A stretch of DNA of 64,000 nt, taken from contig JAJRYY010000052.1 of the NCBI GenBank assembly GCA_024275565.1, positions 1-64,000 on the forward strand, read 5' to 3'. Both the position numbers and the translations under genes were made by a program. The notes beneath the pieces were generated by a model. It searched no databases, was not told the DNA's origin, and saw nothing but the letters and a program-made list of their open reading frames with translations. Numbering within the stretch: position 1 is the stretch's first letter; each line of letters starts with the position of its first letter. The DNA is from Planctomycetota bacterium (GTDB taxonomy: Bacteria > Planctomycetota > Phycisphaerae > UBA1845). Below, in pieces: positions 33,801 to 42,810 of the stretch.

Positions 33801-34596
33801 TGCGTTGACTGATTCTGGTGCAGTTTTCCTTGCTCAGGGAACCGCTTCCGGATCCGGTGCACTCCTCGCCGACAGTGCTTACAGTGGCGACGACTTCAGT
33901 GATTTCGGTCGCTCCTATCAGGGTGATGCCAATCGCCTTGGCTTCGGTCGTCAGGTGATCTGCTGTGATTACAACGGAAATGGTACAGACGACATCATCG
34001 TCTCTGCAGCCGTTGACAGCACGACCAATGGTACGATGATCGTTGCTGATGATCTTCGTGGTCGCATCTACATGCTGATGGATTATCCGAACTCGTTCGA
34101 TTCAACGGACAACGATCTGGATAACAACTTCCCGCAGGTTTCCGGGCGCAGCACCAAGGCTAATCTGGGTGCCCAGATGAGTTGTGGTGACTTCAACGGT
34201 GACGGCTTTGATGATGTTATTGCCTCATCGCTCGACTCGAGTGGTCTGACGGATGAGGACAACCTTGAAATCCGTCTCTACAATGGTGAGGCTTCTCCTT
34301 CCGTTGGCGATGGTACGACTTCTGTTGTGACAGCTGACCTGATCCTTCATGATGGCAGCAACCCAGCGGGCAATGTCGACTGGATCGTTGGTGTGACGGC
34401 TGTTGGTCAGACCGATCCGGGTAACACCGCCACGAATCACGGGTATTCGGAGCAGACAGCTATCCTCTACTACGGTGTAGGATATGCAGTCATCACCGAC
34501 ATCAATGGTGACGGTGCCAATGACATCTTTATCTCTGAGGCTGGCAATCAAATTTCGGGTCTCTTTGGAGTTGTCAACACAGCGACCACGCCATAA
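30823..34596 (+). CDS. Large FG-GAP/VCBS-repeat surface lipoprotein
   Basis: 1257 aa from ATG 30823, with GGAGG upstream. The signal ends in a lipobox (LLIAVTGC, Cys about 37). A Cys-rich region (about 45-130; CDDGDACNGVETC, CAVDADCAAGLVC) resembles the disulfide-rich units of myxobacterial and planctomycete surface proteins. Ig-like beta domains follow (about 140-560). The C-terminal half carries six FG-GAP-type calcium loops, such as DLDGDGVDEILI, DFNGDGLDDIIASAPGDDG and DYNGNGTDDIIVSA, which would form an integrin-like beta-propeller. It is probably an outer-surface adhesion or binding protein. A strong hairpin terminator follows. Confidence 0.9.
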   Translation: MIGAFTKRANSCGTWFNFKGGACALSIVALLIAVTGCPPVLPPVEPAACEAEGFSCDDGDACNGVETCAPNDEAAGDDGCLAGTAVVCEGEGETCDATTGECSVPEPECAVDADCAAGLVCEGEMCVAPANNDLAGDNADVDFVDLTVGEPVSVTAPDFTTLAQAVNEGCSCSWTTDGAGTFDPNNVEGACTTNYTPAADDTTITVDITCDGEVLQANQTVRASEPTPPAGPSVTLDCPGSMGEEDTISITATTEGFTEGGTMTFAWTSSNGDIDLTGNPVSLTSTNPGASAVTVTVTSVVAGDPDADPVVEDITETATAECTVTKSITELLCDAGPDRTFFEDAAGNPFTFGTNITSNGGNNANSLPTALSGSGSDVAGMTTELRLQWSVGSVPPGMDVSDVVVTSVVATPPSNLTFFIVPNQTNAFSTLQPDATVDTGDNGQVSPGTYSFTLTVTRQDGTASTSCSSNITLANAFTFTPPVSPAGVQSGTTPALGSNTSYVTIENGQVDVPMVLRSLIPGTLNWILEDMDSIVSNITLNSETLAGSEDLINSTVVVTTSSAGRYNLTGSVLAGEASVGAGTDTAVDIYVNRDVFNIFDTSASPLTTPTIDVRPAVVGTDYDLTTGILPRFGGVTSVPTPSTTAAADSQVTFHGLHDAAAGANAYDGLVVRRADLDGDGVDEILILDDNRQTIRVCNPFAADPATAANSPRNNDAISDGEIDDAFQKHVLTVGAADVTDFMTCDLDGDGDLDLVVGRGLAATSANRLGGQVDVYYGNATGVTAWGVGLWPAMPGDATFTRTNSGADCIDHLFGWRVWCTDFNGDGLDDIIASAPGDDGAVDNAGTGDIDTTGTAIDGSTGVASTLTTNGLTVGDVIVLTSGAQAGQCDTVTAVASETLATLATGFSVNQDDTSFTIHRPSGRAYMIPGLSFEYDNNVITDDAAALGVAGAVSFGPPTGDRGGDLFGASIWCCDVNSDLRGDVAIGAPGFNAGALTDSGAVFLAQGTASGSGALLADSAYSGDDFSDFGRSYQGDANRLGFGRQVICCDYNGNGTDDIIVSAAVDSTTNGTMIVADDLRGRIYMLMDYPNSFDSTDNDLDNNFPQVSGRSTKANLGAQMSCGDFNGDGFDDVIASSLDSSGLTDEDNLEIRLYNGEASPSVGDGTTSVVTADLILHDGSNPAGNVDWIVGVTAVGQTDPGNTATNHGYSEQTAILYYGVGYAVITDINGDGANDIFISEAGNQISGLFGVVNTATTP

Positions 34597-34644
34597 GGCG
34601 TGCAGCGTATGACATGACTGAATCGTCATAACCCATAATTTTCC

Positions 34645-34685
34645 AGGCCCGGCAAGTGTTACAGCTTGCCGGGCCTTTCTCAATT
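34645..34685 (+). terminator. Hairpin terminator after FG-GAP lipoprotein
   Basis: AGGCCCGGCAAG and CTTGCCGGGCCT form a perfect 12-bp stem (34645-34676) with an 8-nt loop, followed by TTCTCAATTT. The stem is very stable although the T tract is interrupted. Confidence 0.85.
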
Positions 34686-34846
34686 TACATGGGGGTGGTA
34701 TGTAGATGATCGAACATCAGATTCGGTGTATTATTGTAACAATTCGACAACTCTTGATGCCAGCTTCTTGACGCGAAACCACATGGGACACATAACATCC
34801 AAGTATCAGTTTGAGCATCCCAGGCCGTCGTTCGGAGATTCGCAAG

Positions 34847-36685
34847 ATGTTGCATCCAGCAAAATTGTACGCACAGTCACTGATGGTTGCTTTGGTGGGT
34901 GTTTCAACCGTCCACGCTCAACTCGACAATCCTACAGTTCAGTTCACGGATGCTGAGCGGGCAGATTTTTCACGGCGCCGCACTGAGGCGATATTCGATC
35001 TTGCGTTGCCATGGAATCGCCCATGGTTTCTGGAGATGCGCGATGTCGAAAACGACGTTCGCAAGCCGCTTGATCTTGAAACCTGGGATCTACTCGTTGA
35101 AGAAGTTCACCGCACCAGAGCCATCAATCCACTCAGCAATGAGATGCTGATGGAGCTTGGTACGACTGAAATTGCAGTGATAGAGGCAGCCGGTCGAAGA
35201 GGTCTTTCCGAGGAACAGGTGCGGCAGGCTGTCGCCGATTTTATAGCTGTTCGAGAGAATGCCCGCCTGACGATGTCAGATGGTGAAATCAGTGGAGAGG
35301 AGGCAGATTTCTGGGTAGCCCGAACGCAGACCCCGATTGAAGTATCGTATGTTGTTCTTGATGTACGTGAGGTTGTTGATCGCACGATGATGGTTCCGGA
35401 AGAAAAAATTCTTGCCCAGTATAATGCCTATCGTCACGAGAACCCCGATGCACCCGGCAATCCGTATGGCTTCGCTTATGCGCTACCCCAGCGTGTCAAC
35501 ATTCAATACATCACTTTCGACCGCGAATCGATACTGCCATCCGTTGACATGTCCGAATCCCAGGTTCGAAGCTGGTTTGAAGCCAACCGACATAACTTTA
35601 CGAAGGTCGAGAAGTTCGAGGATGCGGCTGAGGAGATAACACGTCACGCGCGACTGAGTGAGGCGTCTCTCCGCGGTGACCGGATCGCGCAGATGCTGCA
35701 CAAGAAAATGCAGCGACCCTGGAAATCTGCACAGGTTGGTGCGGACAACTACAAAATCGCCCCCGATTCCGTGAAGGATCCGCAATATCTTCAGACGCTG
35801 GCGGAGGGCCTGGTTCGACTGGAACATGTCAATGCTCGAGCGGTGAATACAGGACTGATCGCAATATCAGATGCGAATAAACTTCCAGAAATCGGAACTG
35901 CCAAGTGGAAACGGGAAAGCGGTGACTATCTTGCTTTCAGGCATCTTATCAAGCGCGTCCAGGGCATCGAACTTAACTACGGCATCAGGGACCAGCTTTG
36001 CTATGCGTTCTATGAACCGATGCCTGTTTTTGCAACGCGTCAGGACGGACGGACTGTCCAGTGGTTCGTCGCTTGCGTGACTGAAATGAGAAACTCCGGC
36101 GATGATGCAAGCCTCGACGAAGTGCGCGACAGGGTCCTCTATGACATCCAATATTCCGAAGCATTCGGAAGGGTTGGGCACAAGCTCTCCGCTTTTGCCA
36201 ACGCATCCGTCGAAAAAGGCATTGAAAGCGCTTGGCCCGGATCCGATCTGGCTGCAATGTTTCCCAGGACCAAAGTCCAGCACCCGAAACCCTTTTCGCG
36301 CCTGCGGCGTGTATCCAGGCAAATTCGGCGCATTTCGGGGCAGGCAACCATTGCACCCTCGCTGCCCGACATCGGTGTGTCCGACAAATTTCTCGACGAA
36401 TTGTTCGTATTCGCCTCAGAAATCCGGAACCGCAACGAAGCCGACTTCGATTCTGGTATTCACTTCATGCACCTCTTCGAGCTTTTCACCGAGGGCAAGT
36501 GGATCCTCGCCGAAATCATTAACCCAGGCGTTGTCAGAGACGTTTCCAAAGAGCAGCGAGAAGAAATGGCCAGCGAACTCCTCGAAGCCCGTTATCAGAC
36601 CCACGCTGCCCAATGGTTTCGCCCGGAAAATGTCCGCAACAGAATCGTTGCACTACGTCAGAAACAAAGCAGTGCGGGCGATTGA
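34847..36685 (+). CDS. Periplasmic SurA/PpiD-like chaperone-type protein
   Basis: 612 aa from ATG 34847, with GGAG 8 bases upstream. The signal peptide is LYAQSLMVALVGVSTVHAQ. The helical N-terminal part and the later segments VNIQYITFDRESI and SESQVRSWFEANRHNFTKVE resemble SurA/PpiD foldases, where a parvulin domain is expected. I cannot identify the parvulin active-site residues, so it may be a catalytically inert chaperone. It could help fold the large exported proteins encoded nearby. Function is inferred from pattern only. Confidence 0.6.
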   Translation: MLHPAKLYAQSLMVALVGVSTVHAQLDNPTVQFTDAERADFSRRRTEAIFDLALPWNRPWFLEMRDVENDVRKPLDLETWDLLVEEVHRTRAINPLSNEMLMELGTTEIAVIEAAGRRGLSEEQVRQAVADFIAVRENARLTMSDGEISGEEADFWVARTQTPIEVSYVVLDVREVVDRTMMVPEEKILAQYNAYRHENPDAPGNPYGFAYALPQRVNIQYITFDRESILPSVDMSESQVRSWFEANRHNFTKVEKFEDAAEEITRHARLSEASLRGDRIAQMLHKKMQRPWKSAQVGADNYKIAPDSVKDPQYLQTLAEGLVRLEHVNARAVNTGLIAISDANKLPEIGTAKWKRESGDYLAFRHLIKRVQGIELNYGIRDQLCYAFYEPMPVFATRQDGRTVQWFVACVTEMRNSGDDASLDEVRDRVLYDIQYSEAFGRVGHKLSAFANASVEKGIESAWPGSDLAAMFPRTKVQHPKPFSRLRRVSRQIRRISGQATIAPSLPDIGVSDKFLDELFVFASEIRNRNEADFDSGIHFMHLFELFTEGKWILAEIINPGVVRDVSKEQREEMASELLEARYQTHAAQWFRPENVRNRIVALRQKQSSAGD

Positions 36686-36797
36686 TCGCAGCAACACACA
36701 AATCGAGATCATCATCTCCGATGCTCTTTTCATCGTCCCCTGCGTCGGATAATCTCTGACGCATGAGCAAAAACCGCATTCACTGGGGAGATGTCGC

Positions 36798-39700
36798 GTG
36801 ATCTCCACGAACAACCCCAGCACCAACCATGAAGCCGATAACGCCGCCCCCCCCGATCGAGAAGGGGCCATCTTCGGCGTCGCAATCAACGCCGTCCGCG
36901 ACGACTGCGATATCCAGGGACGGGCTGCACTGGCGGACGCGCACCGTCGCAGCTATTCGCACATAAAATCCATCACCTCCACACGGTTCTACTTCTTCAA
37001 AGGCCATATCGCCCGAAAAACCGTCGAGAAACTCGCGGCTGAACTTCTCCTCGACCCGGTGATCGAATCCTGCACGGTCTTTGATGGCATGAACGATCCA
37101 CGGAGTGACACGCCCAATGTCGATGTCCATTACAAACCCGGTGTCATGGACCCTGTGGCAGAAAGCACGCGTAAAGCCGCCAATCGACTGCTCAATATCT
37201 GGAATTCAGACGGACGACACGGGGCAGACAGTACCGAAAGCCAAGACGTCGTCGATCTGATCGAGGATGTCCGAACTGGTTACCGCTATGAGATCACCGG
37301 ACTGGAAAATCTCGACGAATTGCAACGGATCGCTCGCAGCATTCTCGCCAACGATTGCATCGAAACGACCCTGCTGCACGGATTTGACCGTTCCGACCCG
37401 CTTCCAGAATCCTTCCCCGTTGCGCCAGTCGCACCCTTTGAAAAACGCGATGTCACGCTTCTGGGACTAGATGACGCCGAACTCGCATCGCTCTCCCGGG
37501 AGGCACACCTGTTCCTCTCCACCGAGGAAATGCGTGTCATTCAAGACTACTATCGCTCGCTCGATCGCGAACCCACCGATATCGAACTGGAAACGCTCGC
37601 ACAGACCTGGTCCGAACACTGCGTCCACAAAACGCTAAAAAGCGACGTTCTCTACAAGGGTGCTGATTTTGGCCGTCCTGGCGAGGTAGAGGTCCATTTC
37701 GACAACCTCCTCAAAGAGACCATCGTGGCTGCCACGGAACGGGCAGCCAAACCATGGTGTTTGTCGGTTTTTGTCGACAATGCAGGAATCATCGAATTCG
37801 ACGACGAATACGCCATCGCCTTCAAGGTCGAAACCCACAACCATCCGTCAGCCATCGAGCCATACGGCGGGGCAGCCACCGGTATTGGCGGTTGTATTCG
37901 GGATATTCTCGGATGCGGACTTGGGGCGAAACCGATCGCGTCCACGGACGTTTTCTGCCTTGCTGACCCGGATTGGCCTCAGGACCGACTACCCGAGGGC
38001 GTCCTGCATCCGCGGCGTGTCCTGATAGGCGTGGTCGGCGGTGTGCGTGATTACGGCAACCGCATGGGCATCCCCACGGTCAATGGTGCGCTCTATTTCG
38101 AACCTCGATACCTTGCGAATCCGCTCGTTTTCTGCGGCTGTGTGGGGTTAATTCCCAATGACAAAATTCACAAGCAAACCAATCCCGGCGATCGCATCGT
38201 GGTGGTCGGCGGGCGTACCGGTCGGGATGGAATTCATGGTGCGACCTTTTCATCATCCGAGCTGACCGATACCCATGCCGACGAATTTTCGCACGCGGTT
38301 CAGATCGGAAATGCCATCGAGGAAAAGAAGGTTCTGGATGCGTTGCTGGCTGCCCGCGATCATGAATCCGGCTGCCTCTATAGTTCCGTGACAGATTGCG
38401 GAGCCGGTGGGTTGAGCAGCGCGGTCGGAGAAATGGGCGAGGAATGTGGGGCTGAAGTCGACCTCGATAAAGTGCCACTGAAATATGCTGGTCTTCGTTA
38501 CGACGAAATCTGGATTTCCGAAGCTCAGGAGCGGATGGTTTTTGCGGTCCCGGAGAAGAACGTTCAAACCATGATCGACATCGCTGCCCGGGAAGGGACA
38601 GAAGCCGTCGTGATCGGAACGTTTACGGACGATCGGAAACTCCGCCTCAGATACGCTGGCCAACCCGTTGGCGAACTCGATATGCAGTTTCTTCATGATG
38701 GACTGCCCAGAACGACGCGTGCTGCTGAGTGGCATCATCCGGTTGCGTCAGATTGTCAGAAAATGTCAGAGCGTGGTGCTCCCATAAAATCCGACCGCAC
38801 GGTCGTTGAGCAACTGATCGAGACGCTGGGCGATTTGAATATCGCGTCCAAAGAGTGGATTATTCGCCAATATGACCACGAGGTGCAGGCTGGCAGTGCT
38901 GTGAAACCGCTGGTGGGACCGGGGTCGGGACCGTCCGACGCTGCCGTGGTTCGACCACGCCTCGGAAGTGACAAGGGGATCGCACTTGCGTGCGGGTTAT
39001 GTCCCGAGTTGTCCGATATCGACCCCTACGAGATGGCAATTACTGCCGTCGATGAGGCGTTTCGGAACGTCATCTGCGTCGGCGGCGAACCGGATCGAAC
39101 TGCGATTCTCGATAATTTCTGCTGGGGTGGGGTAGATACCCCAGAGTCGATGGGGGCGCTGGTTCGGTGTTGCAAGGGTGCGTATGACGCTGCGGTGGCG
39201 TTCGGGCTACCGTTCATCTCGGGTAAAGACTCACTTAATAATCAATATACGCAGAATGCCGAGGATGCGAAGCGGCTCAATTTGCCTGAAAAAATTGCAG
39301 TACCACACACATTGCTCATCAGTGCGGTCAGCCACGTCTCCGACGTGACGCGTTGCGTGACGTCGGATTTCAAACGCGTCGGGAATCGGATTGTCGTGGT
39401 GGGGGGTTTTGAGGGGTCGCGCTCGCTTGAGGAGGCGTACCGCATCCACTGTCGCGTTTCCGAGTGGATTCGGTCGGGTGTGGTTGCGGCTGCCCATGAC
39501 GTTTCAGATGGCGGACTCGCGGTGACGCTGGCTGAGATGTGTATCGCCGGGAACAAGGGTGCGGACATCAGTCTGGACGCGTTTGAGGATGGTCGTTGCG
39601 AGCGTGAGATTCTATTTGGCGAATATCGGACCTGTTATGTGCTGGAATGTCGCGGGGATGAGATATCCGGGGAGGATGTCGTTCCGCTTGGGTTTGTGGC

Positions 39701-39827
39701 TGATCATGAGCAGCTTCGGATGACGCGGAGGGATCACGATGGCGATGATCGTTCGCTGTTGACGGTGAATGTTGATGCGCTTGCGGCTGCCTGGAAAACG
39801 CCACTCGCGAATGCTGGAGGGTTATAA
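36798..39827 (+). CDS. purL: Phosphoribosylformylglycinamidine synthase, fused PurS-PurL
   Basis: 1009 aa from GTG 36798 with GGGAG upstream. Residues 1-200 contain two PurS-like segments (RFYFFKGHIARKTVEKLAAE; YEITGLENLDELQRIARSIL). The catalytic PurL domain follows, with ETHNHPSAIEPYGGAATGIG and the second half AIRS-like repeat (GLCPELSDIDPYEMAITAVD, GGEPDRTAILDNFCWGG, ISGKDSLNNQY). It makes FGAM from FGAR using ammonia from PurQ and ATP. Glutaminase is a separate downstream gene, so this is an intermediate form between the split Bacillus-type PurS/L/Q and the single large PurL. Confidence 0.95.
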   Translation: MISTNNPSTNHEADNAAPPDREGAIFGVAINAVRDDCDIQGRAALADAHRRSYSHIKSITSTRFYFFKGHIARKTVEKLAAELLLDPVIESCTVFDGMNDPRSDTPNVDVHYKPGVMDPVAESTRKAANRLLNIWNSDGRHGADSTESQDVVDLIEDVRTGYRYEITGLENLDELQRIARSILANDCIETTLLHGFDRSDPLPESFPVAPVAPFEKRDVTLLGLDDAELASLSREAHLFLSTEEMRVIQDYYRSLDREPTDIELETLAQTWSEHCVHKTLKSDVLYKGADFGRPGEVEVHFDNLLKETIVAATERAAKPWCLSVFVDNAGIIEFDDEYAIAFKVETHNHPSAIEPYGGAATGIGGCIRDILGCGLGAKPIASTDVFCLADPDWPQDRLPEGVLHPRRVLIGVVGGVRDYGNRMGIPTVNGALYFEPRYLANPLVFCGCVGLIPNDKIHKQTNPGDRIVVVGGRTGRDGIHGATFSSSELTDTHADEFSHAVQIGNAIEEKKVLDALLAARDHESGCLYSSVTDCGAGGLSSAVGEMGEECGAEVDLDKVPLKYAGLRYDEIWISEAQERMVFAVPEKNVQTMIDIAAREGTEAVVIGTFTDDRKLRLRYAGQPVGELDMQFLHDGLPRTTRAAEWHHPVASDCQKMSERGAPIKSDRTVVEQLIETLGDLNIASKEWIIRQYDHEVQAGSAVKPLVGPGSGPSDAAVVRPRLGSDKGIALACGLCPELSDIDPYEMAITAVDEAFRNVICVGGEPDRTAILDNFCWGGVDTPESMGALVRCCKGAYDAAVAFGLPFISGKDSLNNQYTQNAEDAKRLNLPEKIAVPHTLLISAVSHVSDVTRCVTSDFKRVGNRIVVVGGFEGSRSLEEAYRIHCRVSEWIRSGVVAAAHDVSDGGLAVTLAEMCIAGNKGADISLDAFEDGRCEREILFGEYRTCYVLECRGDEISGEDVVPLGFVADHEQLRMTRRDHDGDDRSLLTVNVDALAAAWKTPLANAGGL

Positions 39828-39830
39828 ATC

Positions 39831-40646
39831 ATGGCTAATCCTCACGCACTTATTCTTCGGGCAGAGGGCACCAATTGCGAGCTGGAGACCGCCTATGCCT
39901 GGGAGCTTGTCGGCGCTACCTCGCGGATCATCCATATTCACGAGTTGCTTGCGGACCCTGCTATTCTCGATACTGCCCAGATTCTCACGATCGCGGGCGG
40001 GTTTTGCTATGGCGATGACGTGTCTGCCGGCAAAATTCTCGCCACGGAAATCCGGTCGCGTCTCACGGATCGACTTCGGACATTTATCGACAAAGACCAC
40101 CTCATCCTTGGTATTTGCAACGGTTTTCAGGTGCTTGTCAAAACCGGGTTTCTGCCGGGTCCGGAAATCGGCGATTCGACGGTGACGCTCGCATACAACA
40201 CGCAGGGGCGCTATGAAGATCGCTGGGTTCGGCTGAAAGCGGTGCCGAGCAATTGCCCTCTTTTTTCGGACTTACCACCACTTCAGATGCCCATCGCTCA
40301 CGCCGAGGGTCGCATTGTGACCCGGACGGAATCTGACGCCGCGCGGCTGGTCGATGAGGGTTGCGTGCTGTTCAAATATGTCGATGAGCATGGTGAGGAA
40401 CGGAGCTATCCCACGAATCCAAATGGGAGCGATGCGAACATTGCTGCTCTGTGCGACCATTCAGGGCGCGTCATCGGACTCATGCCGCATCCCGAGCGTA
40501 ACGTCCACAGGACCCATCATCCAGAGTGGACGTCGCATACCAATTTACAGGGGTCCGATGCACAGGGGTCCGATGCACAGGGGTCCGATGCACAGACGCC
40601 TGATGGGCATCTCTTCTTCGAGGCTGCTATGGCTGCGTTTCGGTAG
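39831..40646 (+). CDS. purQ: PurQ glutamine amidotransferase subunit
   Basis: 271 aa, starting four bases after purL. The class I amidotransferase core begins HALILRAEGTNCELET. The nucleophile Cys lies in LGICNGFQVL and the catalytic His/Glu in MPHPERN. GGFCYGDDVSAGKI is the oxyanion-side loop. It hydrolyses glutamine to feed PurL. The C-terminus is interrupted by three QGSDA pentapeptides before the final GHLFFEAAMAAFR helix. Confidence 0.96.
   Translation: MANPHALILRAEGTNCELETAYAWELVGATSRIIHIHELLADPAILDTAQILTIAGGFCYGDDVSAGKILATEIRSRLTDRLRTFIDKDHLILGICNGFQVLVKTGFLPGPEIGDSTVTLAYNTQGRYEDRWVRLKAVPSNCPLFSDLPPLQMPIAHAEGRIVTRTESDAARLVDEGCVLFKYVDEHGEERSYPTNPNGSDANIAALCDHSGRVIGLMPHPERNVHRTHHPEWTSHTNLQGSDAQGSDAQGSDAQTPDGHLFFEAAMAAFR
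40551..40595. repeat. 15-bp coding repeat near purQ end
   Basis: GGGTCCGATGCACAG occurs three times in a row and encodes QGSDA units in frame. Confidence 0.85.
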
Positions 40647-40962
40647 TGGTGTGATTCATCCTGCTGGGGCATTATTTTGCGATGCAGGGTTCGATGTGCG
40701 GACCATTTCTCTGGGGTCGAACGTTGTCCCCGTGAAGGTTCGCACAGCGGACCCTACAGAAACTTGTCCGCCACTGCCGCAGCAAACACACTGGCGGACA
40801 ATCCGCCAGTGGCACCCCCGAATGCCCGAATGGGATCGTTGTACCCGATGAGAGCCCAAGACACCTCTTATCAGGTGTAACGGAGTACTGGCGTGGTGAG
40901 TCGGTAGCGCGGTGAGTCGGTAGCGTGGTGTATTGGTAGCACGGTGGACCGTACAGCGGACC
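40647..40962. repeat. Intergenic cluster of family-A and family-B palindromes
   Basis: The 316-bp gap between convergent genes holds family B (GGTTCGCACAGCGGACCCTAC, 40737-40757; GGTGGACCGTACAGCGGACC, from about 40944), and the best family-A palindrome, CACTGGCGGA/TCCGCCAGTG with a 3-nt loop, at 40789-40811. Tandem GGTGAGTCGGTAGCGC units lie at about 40895-40945. No gene is seen. Confidence 0.8.
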
Positions 40963-41838
40963 CTACGAAGTCGTATTTCCGGGGTTTTCTGCCCATTTTA
41001 CGATGTCCGCGAAGTAGGTTTCGCGGTCCGGGTCGAATTCGAGCGTGTGACGCGATTGCTCGTAGGTGGCGATCACGGTTTCCTGCCATCCGAGATTATG
41101 GGCGAAATCGCGTGTTTTTTCGTTGTCGATGATCCGTTCGTCAGCGGCGAGCAACAGGAACAGCGGCGTTCTTGCCTCGGGGGGTGCTTTCTGGAGCTTG
41201 CTGATAATTCGGTCCATTCTTCGGGATGCAAGGAAGAAGCCAGCCGTGGCCTGGTGGAGTTGGAGCGGGTCGTTGCGGAGGAATTCGATCCGCTCGGGAT
41301 CGCTGGTGAACATGGTTGGATCGTTGAGGGGGATGTCGTAGTGACGCCCGGGGGCGCTGACCATGGACATGCCGATTCGGAACATTTCCGCTTTTGAGAC
41401 GCCGACCATCGGGAAGATGCCTGGTGTGACGAGGATGAGCGATTCGGTCAGATCGAAACGGGTTGCGTGCATGGCGATGGCTAATTTTCCACCCCAACTG
41501 ACGCCGAGCAGATGTGCTTTCTCTTGTCCGCTTTCTGTCAGGAGGCGGTCCTGGCAGGCGAATCCGTCATCGATCAACTGTTGCTGAGAATCCGCGTGGC
41601 CACGATTTCGCTGATTTCGCCCGGATCCGCGTCGATCTGGTTGGAGTACGGTGAAACCTGCTTTTTGGAGTCGCCGGGCGGATTCTTCATACCATGCGCA
41701 GTGGGACTGGATTCCGTGGAAATAGAGGACTGCTCCTCTGCATTGCGGGTACTGTTCGGAGGGTTCCGCGTGGAACAGGCGTGCGTGGGCTTCGTATCCG
41801 TCGGGTAGGCGTATGGATATTTCGTCGAATGCTTGCAT
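40963..41838 (-). CDS. Alpha/beta hydrolase (serine hydrolase, monoacylglycerol-lipase-like)
   Basis: 291 aa from ATG 41838 (MQAFDEI). The oxyanion segment is AVLYFHGIQSHC, the nucleophile elbow GVSWGGK, the catalytic Asp is likely in LLLAADERIID and the His in YEQSRHTLEFDPD. The DRRGSGRNQ segment fits the Hydrolase_4 (lysophospholipase/monoglyceride lipase) group. The substrate is unknown, though a lipid ester is likely. It is divergent from and nearly abuts the uracil-DNA glycosylase gene. Confidence 0.87.
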   Translation of the reverse strand: MQAFDEISIRLPDGYEAHARLFHAEPSEQYPQCRGAVLYFHGIQSHCAWYEESARRLQKAGFTVLQPDRRGSGRNQRNRGHADSQQQLIDDGFACQDRLLTESGQEKAHLLGVSWGGKLAIAMHATRFDLTESLILVTPGIFPMVGVSKAEMFRIGMSMVSAPGRHYDIPLNDPTMFTSDPERIEFLRNDPLQLHQATAGFFLASRRMDRIISKLQKAPPEARTPLFLLLAADERIIDNEKTRDFAHNLGWQETVIATYEQSRHTLEFDPDRETYFADIVKWAENPGNTTS

Positions 41839-41997
41839 TGCGGTCGCGATCCTACACGCGGGCAGCCTGCAACGCACGCAAAACTTCCATGCTGTTTTCG
41901 CGTGTGTGAAGCCCGGTTACAATCCTGCGTCATGGTGCATCCCCTTGACCGACCCATGGTGGGATTCGACGATGGTGCTCTATTTTGGATTTGCGTT

Positions 41998-42798
41998 ATG
42001 ACCACACGACGTACTGCCATCCGAGCTGCGCTTGTCCAACAGCTACAAACCGATCGTCTGCTCGGCGTTCGGCAGTCTCCGCTGACGCTCACGAAACCGG
42101 TATTGGATTATCTCGATTGCGGGCGAGCTTCGGAGCAGGGTTTTGAGTTGCTGCCTGCATCTGCAGTTGTATCTGGTGATGGCGTGTCGGTGTTTGCTGC
42201 TGTGGCTGATGGCGAGAAGGGGGCAGCGCTGTCTGCGCTTGATGAGAAGCATGTGGTTTCCTGTAGCAAATGCCTCCTCTGTAAATCGCGCAATAACACA
42301 GTGTTTGGCGCTGGCAATCCCAATGCACGTCTGGTGTTCGTTGGCGAGGCGCCTGGATTTGAGGAGGATCGCAAGGGGGTTCCCTTTGTCGGGCGTGCGG
42401 GGGAGTTGCTGACGAAGATGATCGAAGCGATGGGTCTTACGCGCGAGGATGTCTTCATCTGCAATGTATTGAAATGTCGCCCGCCGAACAACCGTGATCC
42501 TGCGGCTGAGGAGATTGCTGCCTGCTCGCCGTATCTGCTTGAGCAGCTTTCCATCATTCACCCGGAGGTCATTGTGGCGCTCGGTTCGCCGGCTTCGCGT
42601 ACTTTGCTGAATACATCCACCACCATTGGTCGTCTTCGGGGCAGGTTTCACGATTATGGACCTCCGGGGACACCGATGGCGCAAAATCCGATTCCGCTCA
42701 TGCCGACGTATCACCCTGCGTATCTGCTCCGAAGTCCGGGCGAGAAGGGTAAGACCTGGTCGGACCTGAAACTGGTGATGGCCCGGCTGGGGTTGTAG
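41998..42798 (+). CDS. udg: Family 4 uracil-DNA glycosylase (Fe-S type)
   Basis: 266 aa from ATG 41998 (MTTRRTAIRA); in-frame upstream ATGs at 41932 and 41956 are possible but lack ribosome sites. Cluster cysteines lie in CSKCLLCKSRNN and CNVLKCRPPNNRDPAAEEIAAC. Motif A is GEAPGFEEDRKGVPFVGRAG and motif B HPAYLLR. It excises uracil from DNA. The N-terminal 75 residues are a variable extension also seen in other bacterial family 4 enzymes. Confidence 0.93.
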   Translation: MTTRRTAIRAALVQQLQTDRLLGVRQSPLTLTKPVLDYLDCGRASEQGFELLPASAVVSGDGVSVFAAVADGEKGAALSALDEKHVVSCSKCLLCKSRNNTVFGAGNPNARLVFVGEAPGFEEDRKGVPFVGRAGELLTKMIEAMGLTREDVFICNVLKCRPPNNRDPAAEEIAACSPYLLEQLSIIHPEVIVALGSPASRTLLNTSTTIGRLRGRFHDYGPPGTPMAQNPIPLMPTYHPAYLLRSPGEKGKTWSDLKLVMARLGL

Positions 42799-42810
42799 AT
42801 TGACGATCGA

